This document shows positions 1 through 7,956 of a DNA stretch of 64,000 nucleotides, one piece after another. The DNA is from Acinetobacter sp. ANC 4862 (lineage in GTDB: Bacteria > Pseudomonadota > Gammaproteobacteria > Pseudomonadales > Moraxellaceae): NCBI RefSeq assembly GCF_004336635.1, contig NZ_SJXH01000013.1:1-64000 (forward strand). The letters run 5' to 3'. Positions within the stretch are counted from its first letter, which is position 1. Every line of letters starts with the position of its first letter. The notes under the pieces were generated by a model, which was not told where the DNA came from, ran no database searches, and saw only the letters and a list, made by a program, of their open reading frames with translations. The translations under genes and the position numbers were made by a program.

Positions 1-244
1 TTTAATTACCTATCACCGAAAGAATATGCAAGCTGTTAGTTTATCCAATACAGATGAATATCACTTAAAACAACGCAATAAAATAGAGACTTTATTCAGC
101 CTGTTAAAAGGGAAATATCATTTGGTGACGAGTAAAGCGAGAAGCATTGAAGGATACTTAGCTGGAATTTATGCTTCTTTATGTGCTTACCAGTTATGCC
201 ATCAAAACAAGCCTGCTATTCGAGTAATGGAATTATTGGCTTAA
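1..244 (+). pseudogene. 3' remnant of an IS982-like transposase, cut by the window edge and apparently frameshifted
   Basis: This is the C-terminal part of a DDE-type transposase. The segment QRNKIETLFSLLKGKYH carries the R-x3-E-x6-K signature around the catalytic glutamate, and the following RSIEGYLAGIYASLCAYQL resembles the C-terminus of IS982-family enzymes. The reading frame is broken: positions 1-36 read NYLSPKEYASC in one frame and reach a stop at 37-39, while the conserved part from about position 47 (NTDEYHLKQRN) lies in the next frame. A lost base near position 47 would explain part of this. The gene begins before the window, so its full length is unknown. Terminal inverted repeats were not identified; the right end of the element should lie between the stop at 244 and the gene at 465. 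Family assignment is from motif recall. Confidence 0.6.
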
Positions 245-426
245 GCAGGATTCAGGTTATTTTATCTAATCAATAAGAGAGTTATGCATAAGCCATACCA
301 ATTTTAAAATTTGGTAAAAAAACGCATGAAGCGACTGGAGTATGAAAATAAATGGAGGGGAATTTTTATCTTTAATCTTGAATAAAGATGAATCTGGCTT
401 TAGGTGCTGAAACAGCTAAAATGAGC

Positions 427-432
427 TATAAT
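427..432 (+). promoter_or_regulatory. Candidate -10 box (TATAAT) for the hypothetical gene at 465
   Basis: A consensus TATAAT hexamer lies here, preceded by only a weak -35 near 404-410 (GTGCTGA). A transcript would start near 439, which disfavours a TTG start at 441 and supports the ATGs at 450 or 465. Confidence 0.35.
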
Positions 433-464
433 TATGCACCTTGTTTTTCATGCTGCTTAACTTT

Positions 465-887
465 ATGGCGTATCGACAGCAATCTGTAACGCTTGATCTG
501 GACACTGATGTCACTCATCAATGTTGCTTGCATTACACTCGTGATGAACATCTCATTGGGATTATTGAATTTAATAAACCCAGTTACATGCTTAAATGGG
601 GTGACTTAGAATATTTTCGTCGTCGTACCGAAGAGTTTTCAGTGATGCCTTTCCCTGAATGTATCAATGCGATGGTGATTGATATTCGTAATATCGCACC
701 CTTTTTGGACAATGAAGTACCGATCATTCCTTGGCGTTTATTGGAAGAAGAATGCCCAATCCGTTTGGTGGTTCCACAAGACCGTCTTGAACATTATTCA
801 GGTCTGTTTGAACCGACATGGTTGACCTCTGATGTTGAAACCGCGATTCAAGAAATTCGTGAATATATCGATATGTTTGTACATTAA
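465..887 (+). CDS. Hypothetical protein, possibly STAS-like fold
   Basis: A 140-residue soluble protein of unknown function with no signal peptide or membrane segment. The pattern of a short hydrophobic strand (AMVIDIRNI), a second strand ending in PIRLVVPQD, then a helix (SDVETAIQEIREYI) recalls STAS-like alpha/beta folds; this is inference from pattern only. In-frame starts upstream are TTG 441 and ATG 450. ATG 465 was chosen because a TATAAT at 427-432 leaves almost no leader for the TTG; no start has a clear Shine-Dalgarno sequence. The gene stands alone, with an IS remnant upstream and a terminator immediately downstream. Confidence 0.7.
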   Translation: MAYRQQSVTLDLDTDVTHQCCLHYTRDEHLIGIIEFNKPSYMLKWGDLEYFRRRTEEFSVMPFPECINAMVIDIRNIAPFLDNEVPIIPWRLLEEECPIRLVVPQDRLEHYSGLFEPTWLTSDVETAIQEIREYIDMFVH

Positions 888-907
888 TAATTATTATTAG
901 ATTTATA

Positions 908-933
908 TATCCCTCTTTAATGAGGGATTTTTT
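908..933 (+). terminator. Intrinsic terminator after the hypothetical gene
   Basis: Stem ATCCCTC/GAGGGAT with a 6-base loop is followed by a run of T, 20 bases after the stop at 887. Confidence 0.75.
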
Positions 934-943
934 GTGCATTGTA

Positions 944-1051
944 TTCCCTCTCCTTTTAGGAGATGAGCAGCACTGCTGCGCAAGGGAGAGGTAAATATAA
1001 TTATTTAAATTAAATCCTCTCACCCTAGCCCGCTCCGTAAAAGAGAGGGAA
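944..1051. repeat. Short palindromic repeat (MITE- or REP-like)
   Basis: A GC-richer block of about 108 bp bounded by near-perfect inverted ends, TTCCCTCTCC at 944-953 and AGAGAGGGAA at 1042-1051. It holds an internal palindrome CAGCACTGCTG at 968-978 and a further GGGAGAGG near 984. It sits between two convergent genes. The CCCTCTCC/GGGAGAGG theme is shared with the block at 26778-26873. Confidence 0.55.
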
Positions 1052-1062
1052 CTTAAAGGATT

Positions 1063-1824
1063 TTACCAATAATTCTCAACTGCAATATTCCCTTCACCAC
1101 GGCGGTTCATGATCAAACCACGTGCCTTTAAGGCTTCCTTGGTGTCTTCGACCATTTGTGGGTTACCGCAGAGCATGACGTGACTGGTTTCAACATTAAA
1201 TTGCAAACCTGCCACTTTTTCTAATTCGCCATTTTCGATCAGTACAGGCAAGCGATCATGTAATGCTGCGTTTGAATCACGGGTGATAATCGGGATGAAT
1301 TTAAAGCCACTATGTCCTTCACCAAAAGTTTCAGCAATTTCCTGAATACGCTCTACATAAGCGAGTTCAGCTTCGGTTCGCACACTATAAACCAGATTAA
1401 TCTTTTGATATTTAGACCATGTATCGAAATCTTGCAGCATGGAAATAAATGGTGCCAAACCTGTGCCAGTAGCGAGTAGCCACAAGTCATTCGGTAATGG
1501 TAATTGGTAGCGCGCCAGGGTTAAAAATCCATAAGGGATTTTTTCCAGGTACAGCTCATCTCCAACTTTGAGATGTTGCAAATTTGAAGTGAAGGCACCT
1601 TCTGGAACTACAATTGAAAAGAATTCCAAGGTTTCATCAAAAGGTGATGACACCACAGAGTAAGCTCGAACAACCAGTTCATCACCCACTTTTAAGCCAA
1701 TACGTGCAAACTGCCCTGCGGTAAATTTAAAATGTGCAGGTCGTGTCATGGTAAAACTGAATAAGGTATTGGTCCAACGGTGTACAGATAAGACTTTTTC
1801 TAAGCTAAATTTTTCAATTGACAT
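1063..1824 (-). CDS. fpr: Ferredoxin--NADP+ reductase (bacterial FPR type)
   Basis: This flavoenzyme moves electrons between NADPH and ferredoxin or flavodoxin in the cytoplasm and contributes to Fe-S repair and oxidative-stress defence. The N-terminal FAD domain has the RAYSVVSSP flavin-binding motif. The C-terminal NADP domain has GTGLAPFISML and CGNPQMVEDT, and the chain ends in the VENYW tail typical of bacterial FPRs. The chosen start (MSIEKFSLEKV) gives 253 residues, the usual length; a further in-frame ATG at 1872 would add 16 residues that do not look like this family. The gene is divergent from a LysR gene, an arrangement known for fprA and finR in Pseudomonas. Confidence 0.92.
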   Translation of the reverse strand: MSIEKFSLEKVLSVHRWTNTLFSFTMTRPAHFKFTAGQFARIGLKVGDELVVRAYSVVSSPFDETLEFFSIVVPEGAFTSNLQHLKVGDELYLEKIPYGFLTLARYQLPLPNDLWLLATGTGLAPFISMLQDFDTWSKYQKINLVYSVRTEAELAYVERIQEIAETFGEGHSGFKFIPIITRDSNAALHDRLPVLIENGELEKVAGLQFNVETSHVMLCGNPQMVEDTKEALKARGLIMNRRGEGNIAVENYW

Positions 1825-1848
1825 GATTTCAACGTGGCATGAAAGACT

Positions 1849-1864
1849 ATGCTCATGGTAGCAT
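1849..1864. promoter_or_regulatory. Candidate LysR-type operator between fpr and the finR-like gene
   Basis: The interrupted palindrome ATGCT-N6-AGCAT lies in the 85-bp divergent intergenic region. It has the size and symmetry expected for a LysR binding site controlling both genes. No binding data are implied. Confidence 0.4.
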
Positions 1865-1909
1865 GACCACATAATTTATTAATATTTTTTAAATGTTAAG
1901 GCTCTATTC

Positions 1910-2794
1910 ATGCGCATGACTTTACGCCAGTTGGCTGTTTTTGTAGCAGTCGCCCAAGAAGGCACAGTAACCAAAGCCAGTGATGCCGTAAAACTCACCC
2001 AAAGTGCTGCAAGTATGGCTTTAGCCGATTTGGAAGATGGCTTAGGTGCTCCGCTGTTCGATCGCTTAGGTAAACGTCTACAATTGAATGATTTAGGACG
2101 TTACCTATTGCCACAAGCATTAGAAATTTTAGGTCGTTGTGATGCATTCGAGCAGGCAGCCAAAGGCGAGCTACAAAGTATCGACTTACGCTTAGGTGCA
2201 ACGCTCACAATTTCAGATTACTTAATGCCCGATTTAATGGCAGATTTCCTTCAAATTCAGCCACAAGCGCATTTACAACTTCAAGTCGGCAATACCCGCC
2301 AAATGATTGAAGCTGTGAACCAGTTTCAGTTGGATTTAGCTTTAATTGAAGGTTCATGTCATTTACCACAGTTGCAATGTATTCATTGGCGTGATGACGA
2401 ACTGGCAGTGTGCTGTTCACCAAATCATCCACTTGCACAGCTTGAACGTGCATTAACCCCAGCTGACTTTGAGGCTGCAGGGGTTGAATGGATTTTACGT
2501 GAAGAAGGTTCCGGTACCCGTGAAGTCTTTGATAATGCAATTCTCAAAGATTTACCCGATGCCAATATCCGTTTAACCCTCGGTCATAATGAAGCAATTC
2601 TTAAAATTGTGGCAGGCGGCATTGGGATGTCCTGTATTTCTAAACTCGCCATTGAACCTTTACTTGAAAAAGGTCAGTTGGTTATTTTAGAAACCCCATT
2701 CTGGCAACTCACCCGTCCTTTATTCATGTTGGTACATCGTCAGAAGTACCAAGGTCCGGGTTTAAAGGCCTTTATGAAATTCTGCGAAGAATAA
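1910..2794 (+). CDS. LysR-family transcriptional regulator, FinR-like
   Basis: A 294-residue regulator with an N-terminal winged helix-turn-helix (residues about 3-62; TKASDAVKLTQSAASMALADLE covers the recognition helix region) and a LysR substrate-binding domain (about 90-290). Its divergent position next to fpr matches FinR of Pseudomonas, which activates fprA under superoxide stress, so control of fpr is the likely job. The effector cannot be read from the sequence. The gene is followed directly by a bidirectional terminator. Family assignment is firm; the FinR role is inferred from context. Confidence 0.88.
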   Translation: MRMTLRQLAVFVAVAQEGTVTKASDAVKLTQSAASMALADLEDGLGAPLFDRLGKRLQLNDLGRYLLPQALEILGRCDAFEQAAKGELQSIDLRLGATLTISDYLMPDLMADFLQIQPQAHLQLQVGNTRQMIEAVNQFQLDLALIEGSCHLPQLQCIHWRDDELAVCCSPNHPLAQLERALTPADFEAAGVEWILREEGSGTREVFDNAILKDLPDANIRLTLGHNEAILKIVAGGIGMSCISKLAIEPLLEKGQLVILETPFWQLTRPLFMLVHRQKYQGPGLKAFMKFCEE

Positions 2795-2804
2795 TTTAAA
2801 ATAA

Positions 2805-2833
2805 TAAAAAAGCGCTATTTGGCGCTTTTTTAT
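2805..2833. terminator. Bidirectional intrinsic terminator
   Basis: Stem AAAAAGCGC/GCGCTTTTT lies between the converging LysR gene and the cold-shock/Excalibur gene. Poly-A and poly-T flanks serve both strands. Confidence 0.85.
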
Positions 2834-2843
2834 TGCTAGATCA

Positions 2844-3569
2844 TTAGTGTCGACCAAATTGATCCTCGCAAGGAATACCATCATGATCTCCATCCATTTG
2901 GGTATTTGGGCAATTTTTAATAAAGAAGACTGCTTCTTCATACGAATGCATCTGTCCACAGTGCTCTCGACCATCACATTTAAATTGTGATGTTGTTACT
3001 TGAGCTTGAGTATTTGCTGCAACGTTTATTACTTCAGTTCTCAATGATTGGCTAGATGTGTTGTCTAGATGCCTTTGTCCTTGTTCTGAAAGTACTCGAT
3101 CTGGCAAATCCCCCAAAGCTTCTCGCTGCTGTTCCACAATTTGTGCCTGTTCTTGCATCAACTGTTGGGCTTTCAATTGTTGGGCCTGTCTATAATCTTG
3201 ATATTTGTTATAAACCAACACGGCCAGCACAGCGATAATAATTAGCCCAACAATCGTGAAAATACGCCCTTTGCGACTACGCTCATTAAACCGTGGCGAA
3301 GCATTGTGATTCGCATAAGAATGTTGTTGTGGCTGAGCTTCTAAAGCTGCTGTGTTCTGCTTTAAATCTAAACGAACAATCTGATCGGCTTTTAATTTAC
3401 CGTTATCTTCGACAATACGAAACTTTAACTTTTCCCCTATTTTAGGCTCGACACTTTTATTGGGAAAATCCTTGATATGAAAAAATAAGTCTTTCGACTC
3501 CCCATCCATGCTAATAAATCCAAAGCCACGCTCTACGATATAGCTTTTAACTTTCCCCTCAACAAACAT
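2844..3569 (-). CDS. Membrane-anchored cold-shock-domain protein with C-terminal Excalibur-like domain
   Basis: A 241-residue three-part protein. Residues 1-68 form a cold-shock OB-fold with RNP1-like RGFGFI (14-19) and RNP2-like DLFFHI (27-32). Residues about 103-120 are a single membrane segment, followed by a glutamine-rich probable coiled coil (123-152). The C-terminus (about 197-236) has four cysteines (198, 204, 220, 234) and DGDHDGIPCE, the calcium-loop motif of Excalibur domains. The topology implied is cytoplasmic nucleic-acid-binding domain inside and calcium-binding domain outside. A second cold-shock gene lies just upstream, separated by a terminator. The biological role is unknown to me. 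Confidence 0.85.
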   Translation of the reverse strand: MFVEGKVKSYIVERGFGFISMDGESKDLFFHIKDFPNKSVEPKIGEKLKFRIVEDNGKLKADQIVRLDLKQNTAALEAQPQQHSYANHNASPRFNERSRKGRIFTIVGLIIIAVLAVLVYNKYQDYRQAQQLKAQQLMQEQAQIVEQQREALGDLPDRVLSEQGQRHLDNTSSQSLRTEVINVAANTQAQVTTSQFKCDGREHCGQMHSYEEAVFFIKNCPNTQMDGDHDGIPCEDQFGRH

Positions 3570-3610
3570 AAGTCACTCTTATTGTTTAAATCTTATGCAG
3601 GCAATTGTAA

Positions 3611-3641
3611 TAAAAAAAGCGCCATTGTGGCGCTTTTTTTA
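3611..3641 (-). terminator. Intrinsic terminator after the small cold-shock gene
   Basis: Stem AAAAAAAGCGCC/GGCGCTTTTTTT with loop ATTGT lies downstream of the minus-strand gene ending at 3708 and upstream of the gene starting at 3569. Confidence 0.8.
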
Positions 3642-3707
3642 TGCATTACATTTAATTCATTCTTCAGTTGAATGACATTGCTCTTTTCATCTATAAAGAT
3701 AAAAGTT

Positions 3708-4001
3708 TTATTTGCGCAAGTTTGATAACAAAGCTGATGTGATCGACTTATTATGGGTAGACACTTTTGATTTCTTTGCTTTTGCAGATTTGTCTTCCAC
3801 GCGTTCTATACGAACTGCTTTAAACTTTTCTCCATTTTCAACAGCTACGAATTTCACCCGTTCATTACGTTTCGGTTCACCTTCTGCCGCCGGGAAATCT
3901 GAAATATGGAAGAATATATCCCCTTCAATTGTACCAATAAAACCAAAGCCTTTTTCAGGGTCATACTGTTTGATTTTGCCCTGTTGTAATTCATCTTTCA
4001 T
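3708..4001 (-). CDS. Cold-shock-domain protein with basic tail
   Basis: A 97-residue protein. Residues 6-68 are a cold-shock domain with KGFGFI (17-22) and DIFFHI (28-33), the two aromatic nucleic-acid-binding motifs. A lysine-rich tail (about 71-97) extends beyond the 67-70 residues of ordinary CspA-type proteins. It probably binds single-stranded RNA or DNA in the cytoplasm. It is the upstream neighbour of the membrane-anchored cold-shock protein, on the same strand but with its own terminator. Confidence 0.85.
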   Translation of the reverse strand: MKDELQQGKIKQYDPEKGFGFIGTIEGDIFFHISDFPAAEGEPKRNERVKFVAVENGEKFKAVRIERVEDKSAKAKKSKVSTHNKSITSALLSNLRK

Positions 4002-4041
4002 GCTGCTGCCCTATTCTAAAAATGCCATGTGTACATTATAT

Positions 4042-4070
4042 AAAAAAAGAGGCTTTAAGCCTCTTTTTTC
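4042..4070 (-). terminator. Intrinsic terminator after upp
   Basis: Stem AAAAAAGAGGC/GCCTCTTTTTT with loop TTTAA lies 20 bases past the upp stop codon on the minus strand. Confidence 0.8.
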
Positions 4071-4089
4071 GATCTTTAAAAAAGACGAA

Positions 4090-4725
4090 TTAATCTTTTT
4101 GTACAGAACCAAAAATTTTATCGCCAGCATCGCCAAGACCCGGAACGATATAACCATTTTCATTCAAACCATCATCGATAGCAGCAGTAAAGATGATGAC
4201 ATCAGGATGAGCCGCTTCAACACGTTTGATCCCTTCAGGTGCAGCAACCAAGACCATTACACGGATATCTTTACAGCCACTTGCTTTCAATACATCAATA
4301 GCCGCAACCAGTGATGAACCTGTCGCTAACATTGGGTCGATAATCATCGCAAGACGGTTTTGAACGTCAGGTACCAATTTTTTGTAGTAAGTACGTGCTT
4401 CTAAAGTTTTTTCATCACGTTCTAAACCCAGAACCGATACTTTGGCACTTGGAATAAGATTTAAGAAACCATCCAACATGCCAATACCGGCACGTAAAAT
4501 TGGCACAACGGTAATTTTTTTACCGACAATACGATCTACCGTTACTTTACCGTTCCAACCATCAATTTCATGGTCACATACCGGCAAATCTTTGGTTGCT
4601 TCATAAGTCAGAAGCATGGTGACTTCTTGTGCTAATTCGCGGAAATTTTTTGTACTAATGTCTGCACGGCGTAGCAAACCAAGTTTATGTCGAATGAGCG
4701 GATGACGGATTTCATGAATAGCCAC
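4090..4725 (-). CDS. upp: Uracil phosphoribosyltransferase
   Basis: Converts uracil and PRPP to UMP and pyrophosphate, the main uracil salvage step. The 211 residues match the family length. The PRPP-binding loop [12 protein letters not shown] is at about 129-140, and the uracil-binding [13 protein letters not shown] at 191-203. The gene is monocistronic, bounded by terminators on both sides. A -10-like TATAAT on the minus strand (4762-4767) lies about 35 bases upstream, without a clear -35. Together with the rut genes in this window it gives the cell both salvage and degradation routes for uracil. Confidence 0.96.
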   Translation of the reverse strand: MAIHEIRHPLIRHKLGLLRRADISTKNFRELAQEVTMLLTYEATKDLPVCDHEIDGWNGKVTVDRIVGKKITVVPILRAGIGMLDGFLNLIPSAKVSVLGLERDEKTLEARTYYKKLVPDVQNRLAMIIDPMLATGSSLVAAIDVLKASGCKDIRVMVLVAAPEGIKRVEAAHPDVIIFTAAIDDGLNENGYIVPGLGDAGDKIFGSVQKD

Positions 4726-4789
4726 GGGAGAACACCTAAAAGATGAGATAAAATTCCTTCTATTATAAATGTTTTTTATATCTCTTATA

Positions 4790-4826
4790 AACCAAAAAGC
4801 CCCCTAAGTTAGGAGGCTTTTTGGTT
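4790..4826 (-). terminator. Intrinsic terminator of the nuo operon
   Basis: Long stem AACCAAAAAGCC...GGCTTTTTGGTT with one mismatch and loop near 4808-4810, located 21 bases beyond the nuoN stop codon. Confidence 0.8.
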
Positions 4827-4847
4827 AAAACTAATCGTTTTTTTAGA

Positions 4848-6341
4848 TTACTGCTGAGAAAGCATGAAATGCAGTGGAGATAAAATCTCTGCTTGAAGCG
4901 CTAACTTAATGATTGGGTCTGGGTAAATACCGATAACCAATACAGCTAATGCAGCAGCAAGCACCATAATACCACCCACTTTTTGACCCCAATGTTTATC
5001 AGCATCAATACGTGGTGTATCTGGCGGAGTCATGTACATCACCACCATCACACGGAGGTAATAATACAAACCAATACCAGAACCAACGATGATCATTGCA
5101 GCAAGGAACCAGTGTTGCGTTGTTACCGCAGCCATCACCACCAAGAACTTACCAATGAAGCCCGCAGTCAATGGAATACCGGCAAGAGACAACATCATCA
5201 CAGTCAAAGTTGCTGTCAGGATTGGACGACGCCAGAACAAACCTCGGTAATCCGCCAGACTTTCTGCTTCACTGTCATTGTTGTACGGGCTCGACATTAA
5301 CGCGACCACACCGAACGCACCAATCGTTGTTAACACATAAGTGATCACATAAACCGTTACGTTGCCAAGGCTTGCGTAAGTCATGCTGATTAAACCAATC
5401 AACAAATAACCAAAGTGTGCAATTGAAGAGTAACCCAGGATACGTTTCAAGTTCACTTGACGTACCGCAAGGAAGTTACCGACCAGGATTGAAAGCACGG
5501 CAATAATCGTGATGATGGTTACGATTGAATCAACCAGGATTGCACCTGAAGCCAGTAAATAACGTACAAACAAACCGATGGTTGCAACTTTCGCAACAGT
5601 CGCAAGGAATGTTGCGATTGGCGCTGGTGCACCTGCATAAACGTCTGGTGTCCATTTGTGGAACGGCGCAAGAGACAATTTAAATGCAACGGCACAGATG
5701 ATTAGGCCTAAACCTAAAATCACCATTGGTTGCTGGATCGCTTGCATTAACGCTTGAACATTGTCATAGAAAGACAATGAACCGGTATAGGCATAGATAT
5801 AAGCCATACCCATCAACAACATTGCAGAAGCAGTTGCTGAAAGAACCAGGTATTTAATACCTGCTTCTAAAGAGCGTGAGCGTTGATGCGTATATGCCAA
5901 CAGACCGTATACAGGAATCGACATCAACTCAAGGCTAATGAAGAAAGATGCATAGTGAGAGCTTGCTACCATGAGCATTGCACCCGCAACCGAACACAAC
6001 ATCAAGATATACAGTTCTTCACGGTTATCTTTGTAGGTTTCAATATAAGCGTGTGACAAGGTACAGCAAGCAAGGGCTGCAACAATAATCACCAGTTGAT
6101 AAAGCATGCTAAATGGATCAACCATAAACATGCCCATCACGTTTGATGGTGCAAATGCCCCACCAAACATAGCGAATAGGATATATACCAAAGCAAGGTT
6201 TAAGCCCACTACAGATGCTGTTGCAATTAAATTATGGTTACGTTTAATTGCAATAAGAAGCATCACAACGATCGCAGTTAAAGCCACGATCATCACAGGA
6301 GCTAATGGCATAAGCTCAGAAAATGACATTGTGAAGTTCAT
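4848..6341 (-). CDS. nuoN: NADH-quinone oxidoreductase subunit N
   Basis: One of three antiporter-like proton-pumping subunits in the membrane arm of respiratory complex I. The 497 residues are almost entirely transmembrane helices, with the Mrp/NuoN-type core (ISLELMSIPVYGLLAYTH; the conserved lysine segment ASAMLLMGMAYIYAYTG region; SIAHFGYLLIGL). It is the last gene of the operon, 3 bases after nuoM, and is followed by the operon terminator. Length agrees with the E. coli subunit. Confidence 0.96.
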   Translation of the reverse strand: MNFTMSFSELMPLAPVMIVALTAIVVMLLIAIKRNHNLIATASVVGLNLALVYILFAMFGGAFAPSNVMGMFMVDPFSMLYQLVIIVAALACCTLSHAYIETYKDNREELYILMLCSVAGAMLMVASSHYASFFISLELMSIPVYGLLAYTHQRSRSLEAGIKYLVLSATASAMLLMGMAYIYAYTGSLSFYDNVQALMQAIQQPMVILGLGLIICAVAFKLSLAPFHKWTPDVYAGAPAPIATFLATVAKVATIGLFVRYLLASGAILVDSIVTIITIIAVLSILVGNFLAVRQVNLKRILGYSSIAHFGYLLIGLISMTYASLGNVTVYVITYVLTTIGAFGVVALMSSPYNNDSEAESLADYRGLFWRRPILTATLTVMMLSLAGIPLTAGFIGKFLVVMAAVTTQHWFLAAMIIVGSGIGLYYYLRVMVVMYMTPPDTPRIDADKHWGQKVGGIMVLAAALAVLVIGIYPDPIIKLALQAEILSPLHFMLSQQ

Positions 6342-6344
6342 GGC

Positions 6345-7955
6345 TTATTGGATCTCCACATTTTGTTGCGATACGACTTGTTGAGTCGCATCGACAACGT
6401 CTTGAACTGGGATATAGCTATTTGCTAACCACGCCATGCTTGAATTTGAAATATCAAGGAAGCTTTGTGGGTAGATACCAAGCCATAGTAGAGCAACGGC
6501 ACAAACTAACAAAATAACAATCTCACGCGCATTTAAGTCTTTCAATGGGTTTGCATAATGTTGTTTTTGCTCTTCGTTTGGCGTACCAAACATTGCTTTG
6601 TGAATCAGGATCAAGCCATAAAGACCTGCCAATACCAAGCTGGTTGCTGCCACAATGGTGAAGGTTGGGAATTTGTCGAATGAACCCATCAAAATCAGGA
6701 ATTCACCAATAAAGTTACCCAGACCAGGAATACCAACAAGGGCCGCGACAAAGAACATCAGGAAGAAAGCAAGGTACGGGAATTGACCGCGCATACCACC
6801 CATTAAACGTAAGTCGCGCGTATGAACACGTTCGTACACTTGACCACACATAATGAACAATGCAGCAGATGAAATACCATGTGCCAACATCATGATCATC
6901 AGACCCTGGAAGGTCAAAATGTTACCTGCGTAGATCGCAAGGAGTACAAAGCCCATGTGCGAAATAGAGGTGTAAGCAAGTAAACGTTTCATATCGGTTT
7001 GTTGGAAAGCACACCAAGCACCGTAGAAAATACCAATTAAACCGAAGATGATCGCGATGTCTGCAAACTGTGCAGAAGCCGCCGGGAAAAATGGAATAAC
7101 GAAACGAAGCAAACCGTATGCAGCTGTCTTAATCAAGATACCTGCCAAGTCGACAGAACCTGCTGTCGGAGCTTGAGCATGCGCATCTGGTAACCAGCCA
7201 TGCAATGGGAACACTGGAAGTTTTACAGCGAAACCAATGAACATACAGATCATCAAGGCATAAGCCACTGATGGTAATTGCGCATCAAGCGTATTTGCCA
7301 CACCTAACAAGTAGTTGTAATCAAATCCGATCATGCCTGTCATCATATAACCGTAAACCACAAGGCCTAGGATACCGATGAGCATGATTAAACCTGCGAC
7401 TTGGGTATAGATGAAGAACTTGGTCGCTGCATAGACACGTGATTTGTTGTCCGCGCCCTTATGACCCCATAACGCAATCAGGAAGTAGATTGGTACAAGC
7501 ATCATCTCCCAGAAGAAGAAGAACAGGAACAAGTCAATCGCGATGAATACACCGATTACCCCACCCAAAGACCATAAAAGGTTTAAGTGGAAGAAGCCAA
7601 CATTCTTTTGAATCTCACCCCATGAACATCCAACTGCAAGTACACCCAGTAATGCAGTCAAGCCCACCATAAGAAGTGAAAGACCATCCACCGCTAGGTG
7701 AATGTTAATGCCGAGGGTTTGAATCCAAGGCAGCATGAATTCAGCTGACCAAGTCGGAACTTTAGCGCCTAATTCATAGTTATAAGTACCCGATTGCCAT
7801 AGCGAAACCGTGAAGCCCAGTGTTACGAGCATACCAATTAAGGCAATATAACGTGGCAATTTGTCATTGAACTTGTCGACTAACCAACAAATAAAACCTG
7901 CAATGAACGGTACAAGGATCAGCGCGGGTAAAATCCAGTTGTTTGTGATTTCCAT
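6345..7955 (-). CDS. nuoM: NADH-quinone oxidoreductase subunit M
   Basis: Antiporter-like proton-pumping subunit of complex I in the inner membrane. The 536 residues include the expected FFFWEMMLVPIYFLIALWG segment with the conserved glutamate, the PVFPLHGWLPDAHAQAPT loop, and YTSISHMGFVLL. It lies between nuoL and nuoN with 1-3 base spacers, so translation is probably coupled. Nothing unusual was seen. Confidence 0.97.
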   Translation of the reverse strand: MEITNNWILPALILVPFIAGFICWLVDKFNDKLPRYIALIGMLVTLGFTVSLWQSGTYNYELGAKVPTWSAEFMLPWIQTLGINIHLAVDGLSLLMVGLTALLGVLAVGCSWGEIQKNVGFFHLNLLWSLGGVIGVFIAIDLFLFFFFWEMMLVPIYFLIALWGHKGADNKSRVYAATKFFIYTQVAGLIMLIGILGLVVYGYMMTGMIGFDYNYLLGVANTLDAQLPSVAYALMICMFIGFAVKLPVFPLHGWLPDAHAQAPTAGSVDLAGILIKTAAYGLLRFVIPFFPAASAQFADIAIIFGLIGIFYGAWCAFQQTDMKRLLAYTSISHMGFVLLAIYAGNILTFQGLMIMMLAHGISSAALFIMCGQVYERVHTRDLRLMGGMRGQFPYLAFFLMFFVAALVGIPGLGNFIGEFLILMGSFDKFPTFTIVAATSLVLAGLYGLILIHKAMFGTPNEEQKQHYANPLKDLNAREIVILLVCAVALLWLGIYPQSFLDISNSSMAWLANSYIPVQDVVDATQQVVSQQNVEIQ

Positions 7956-7956
7956 C

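Noticed and set aside
724-1023. Minus-strand open frame of 99 codons overlapping the hypothetical gene and the repeat
   Set aside because: It is antisense to a better gene, runs through the terminator and the palindromic repeat, and has no protein-like composition.
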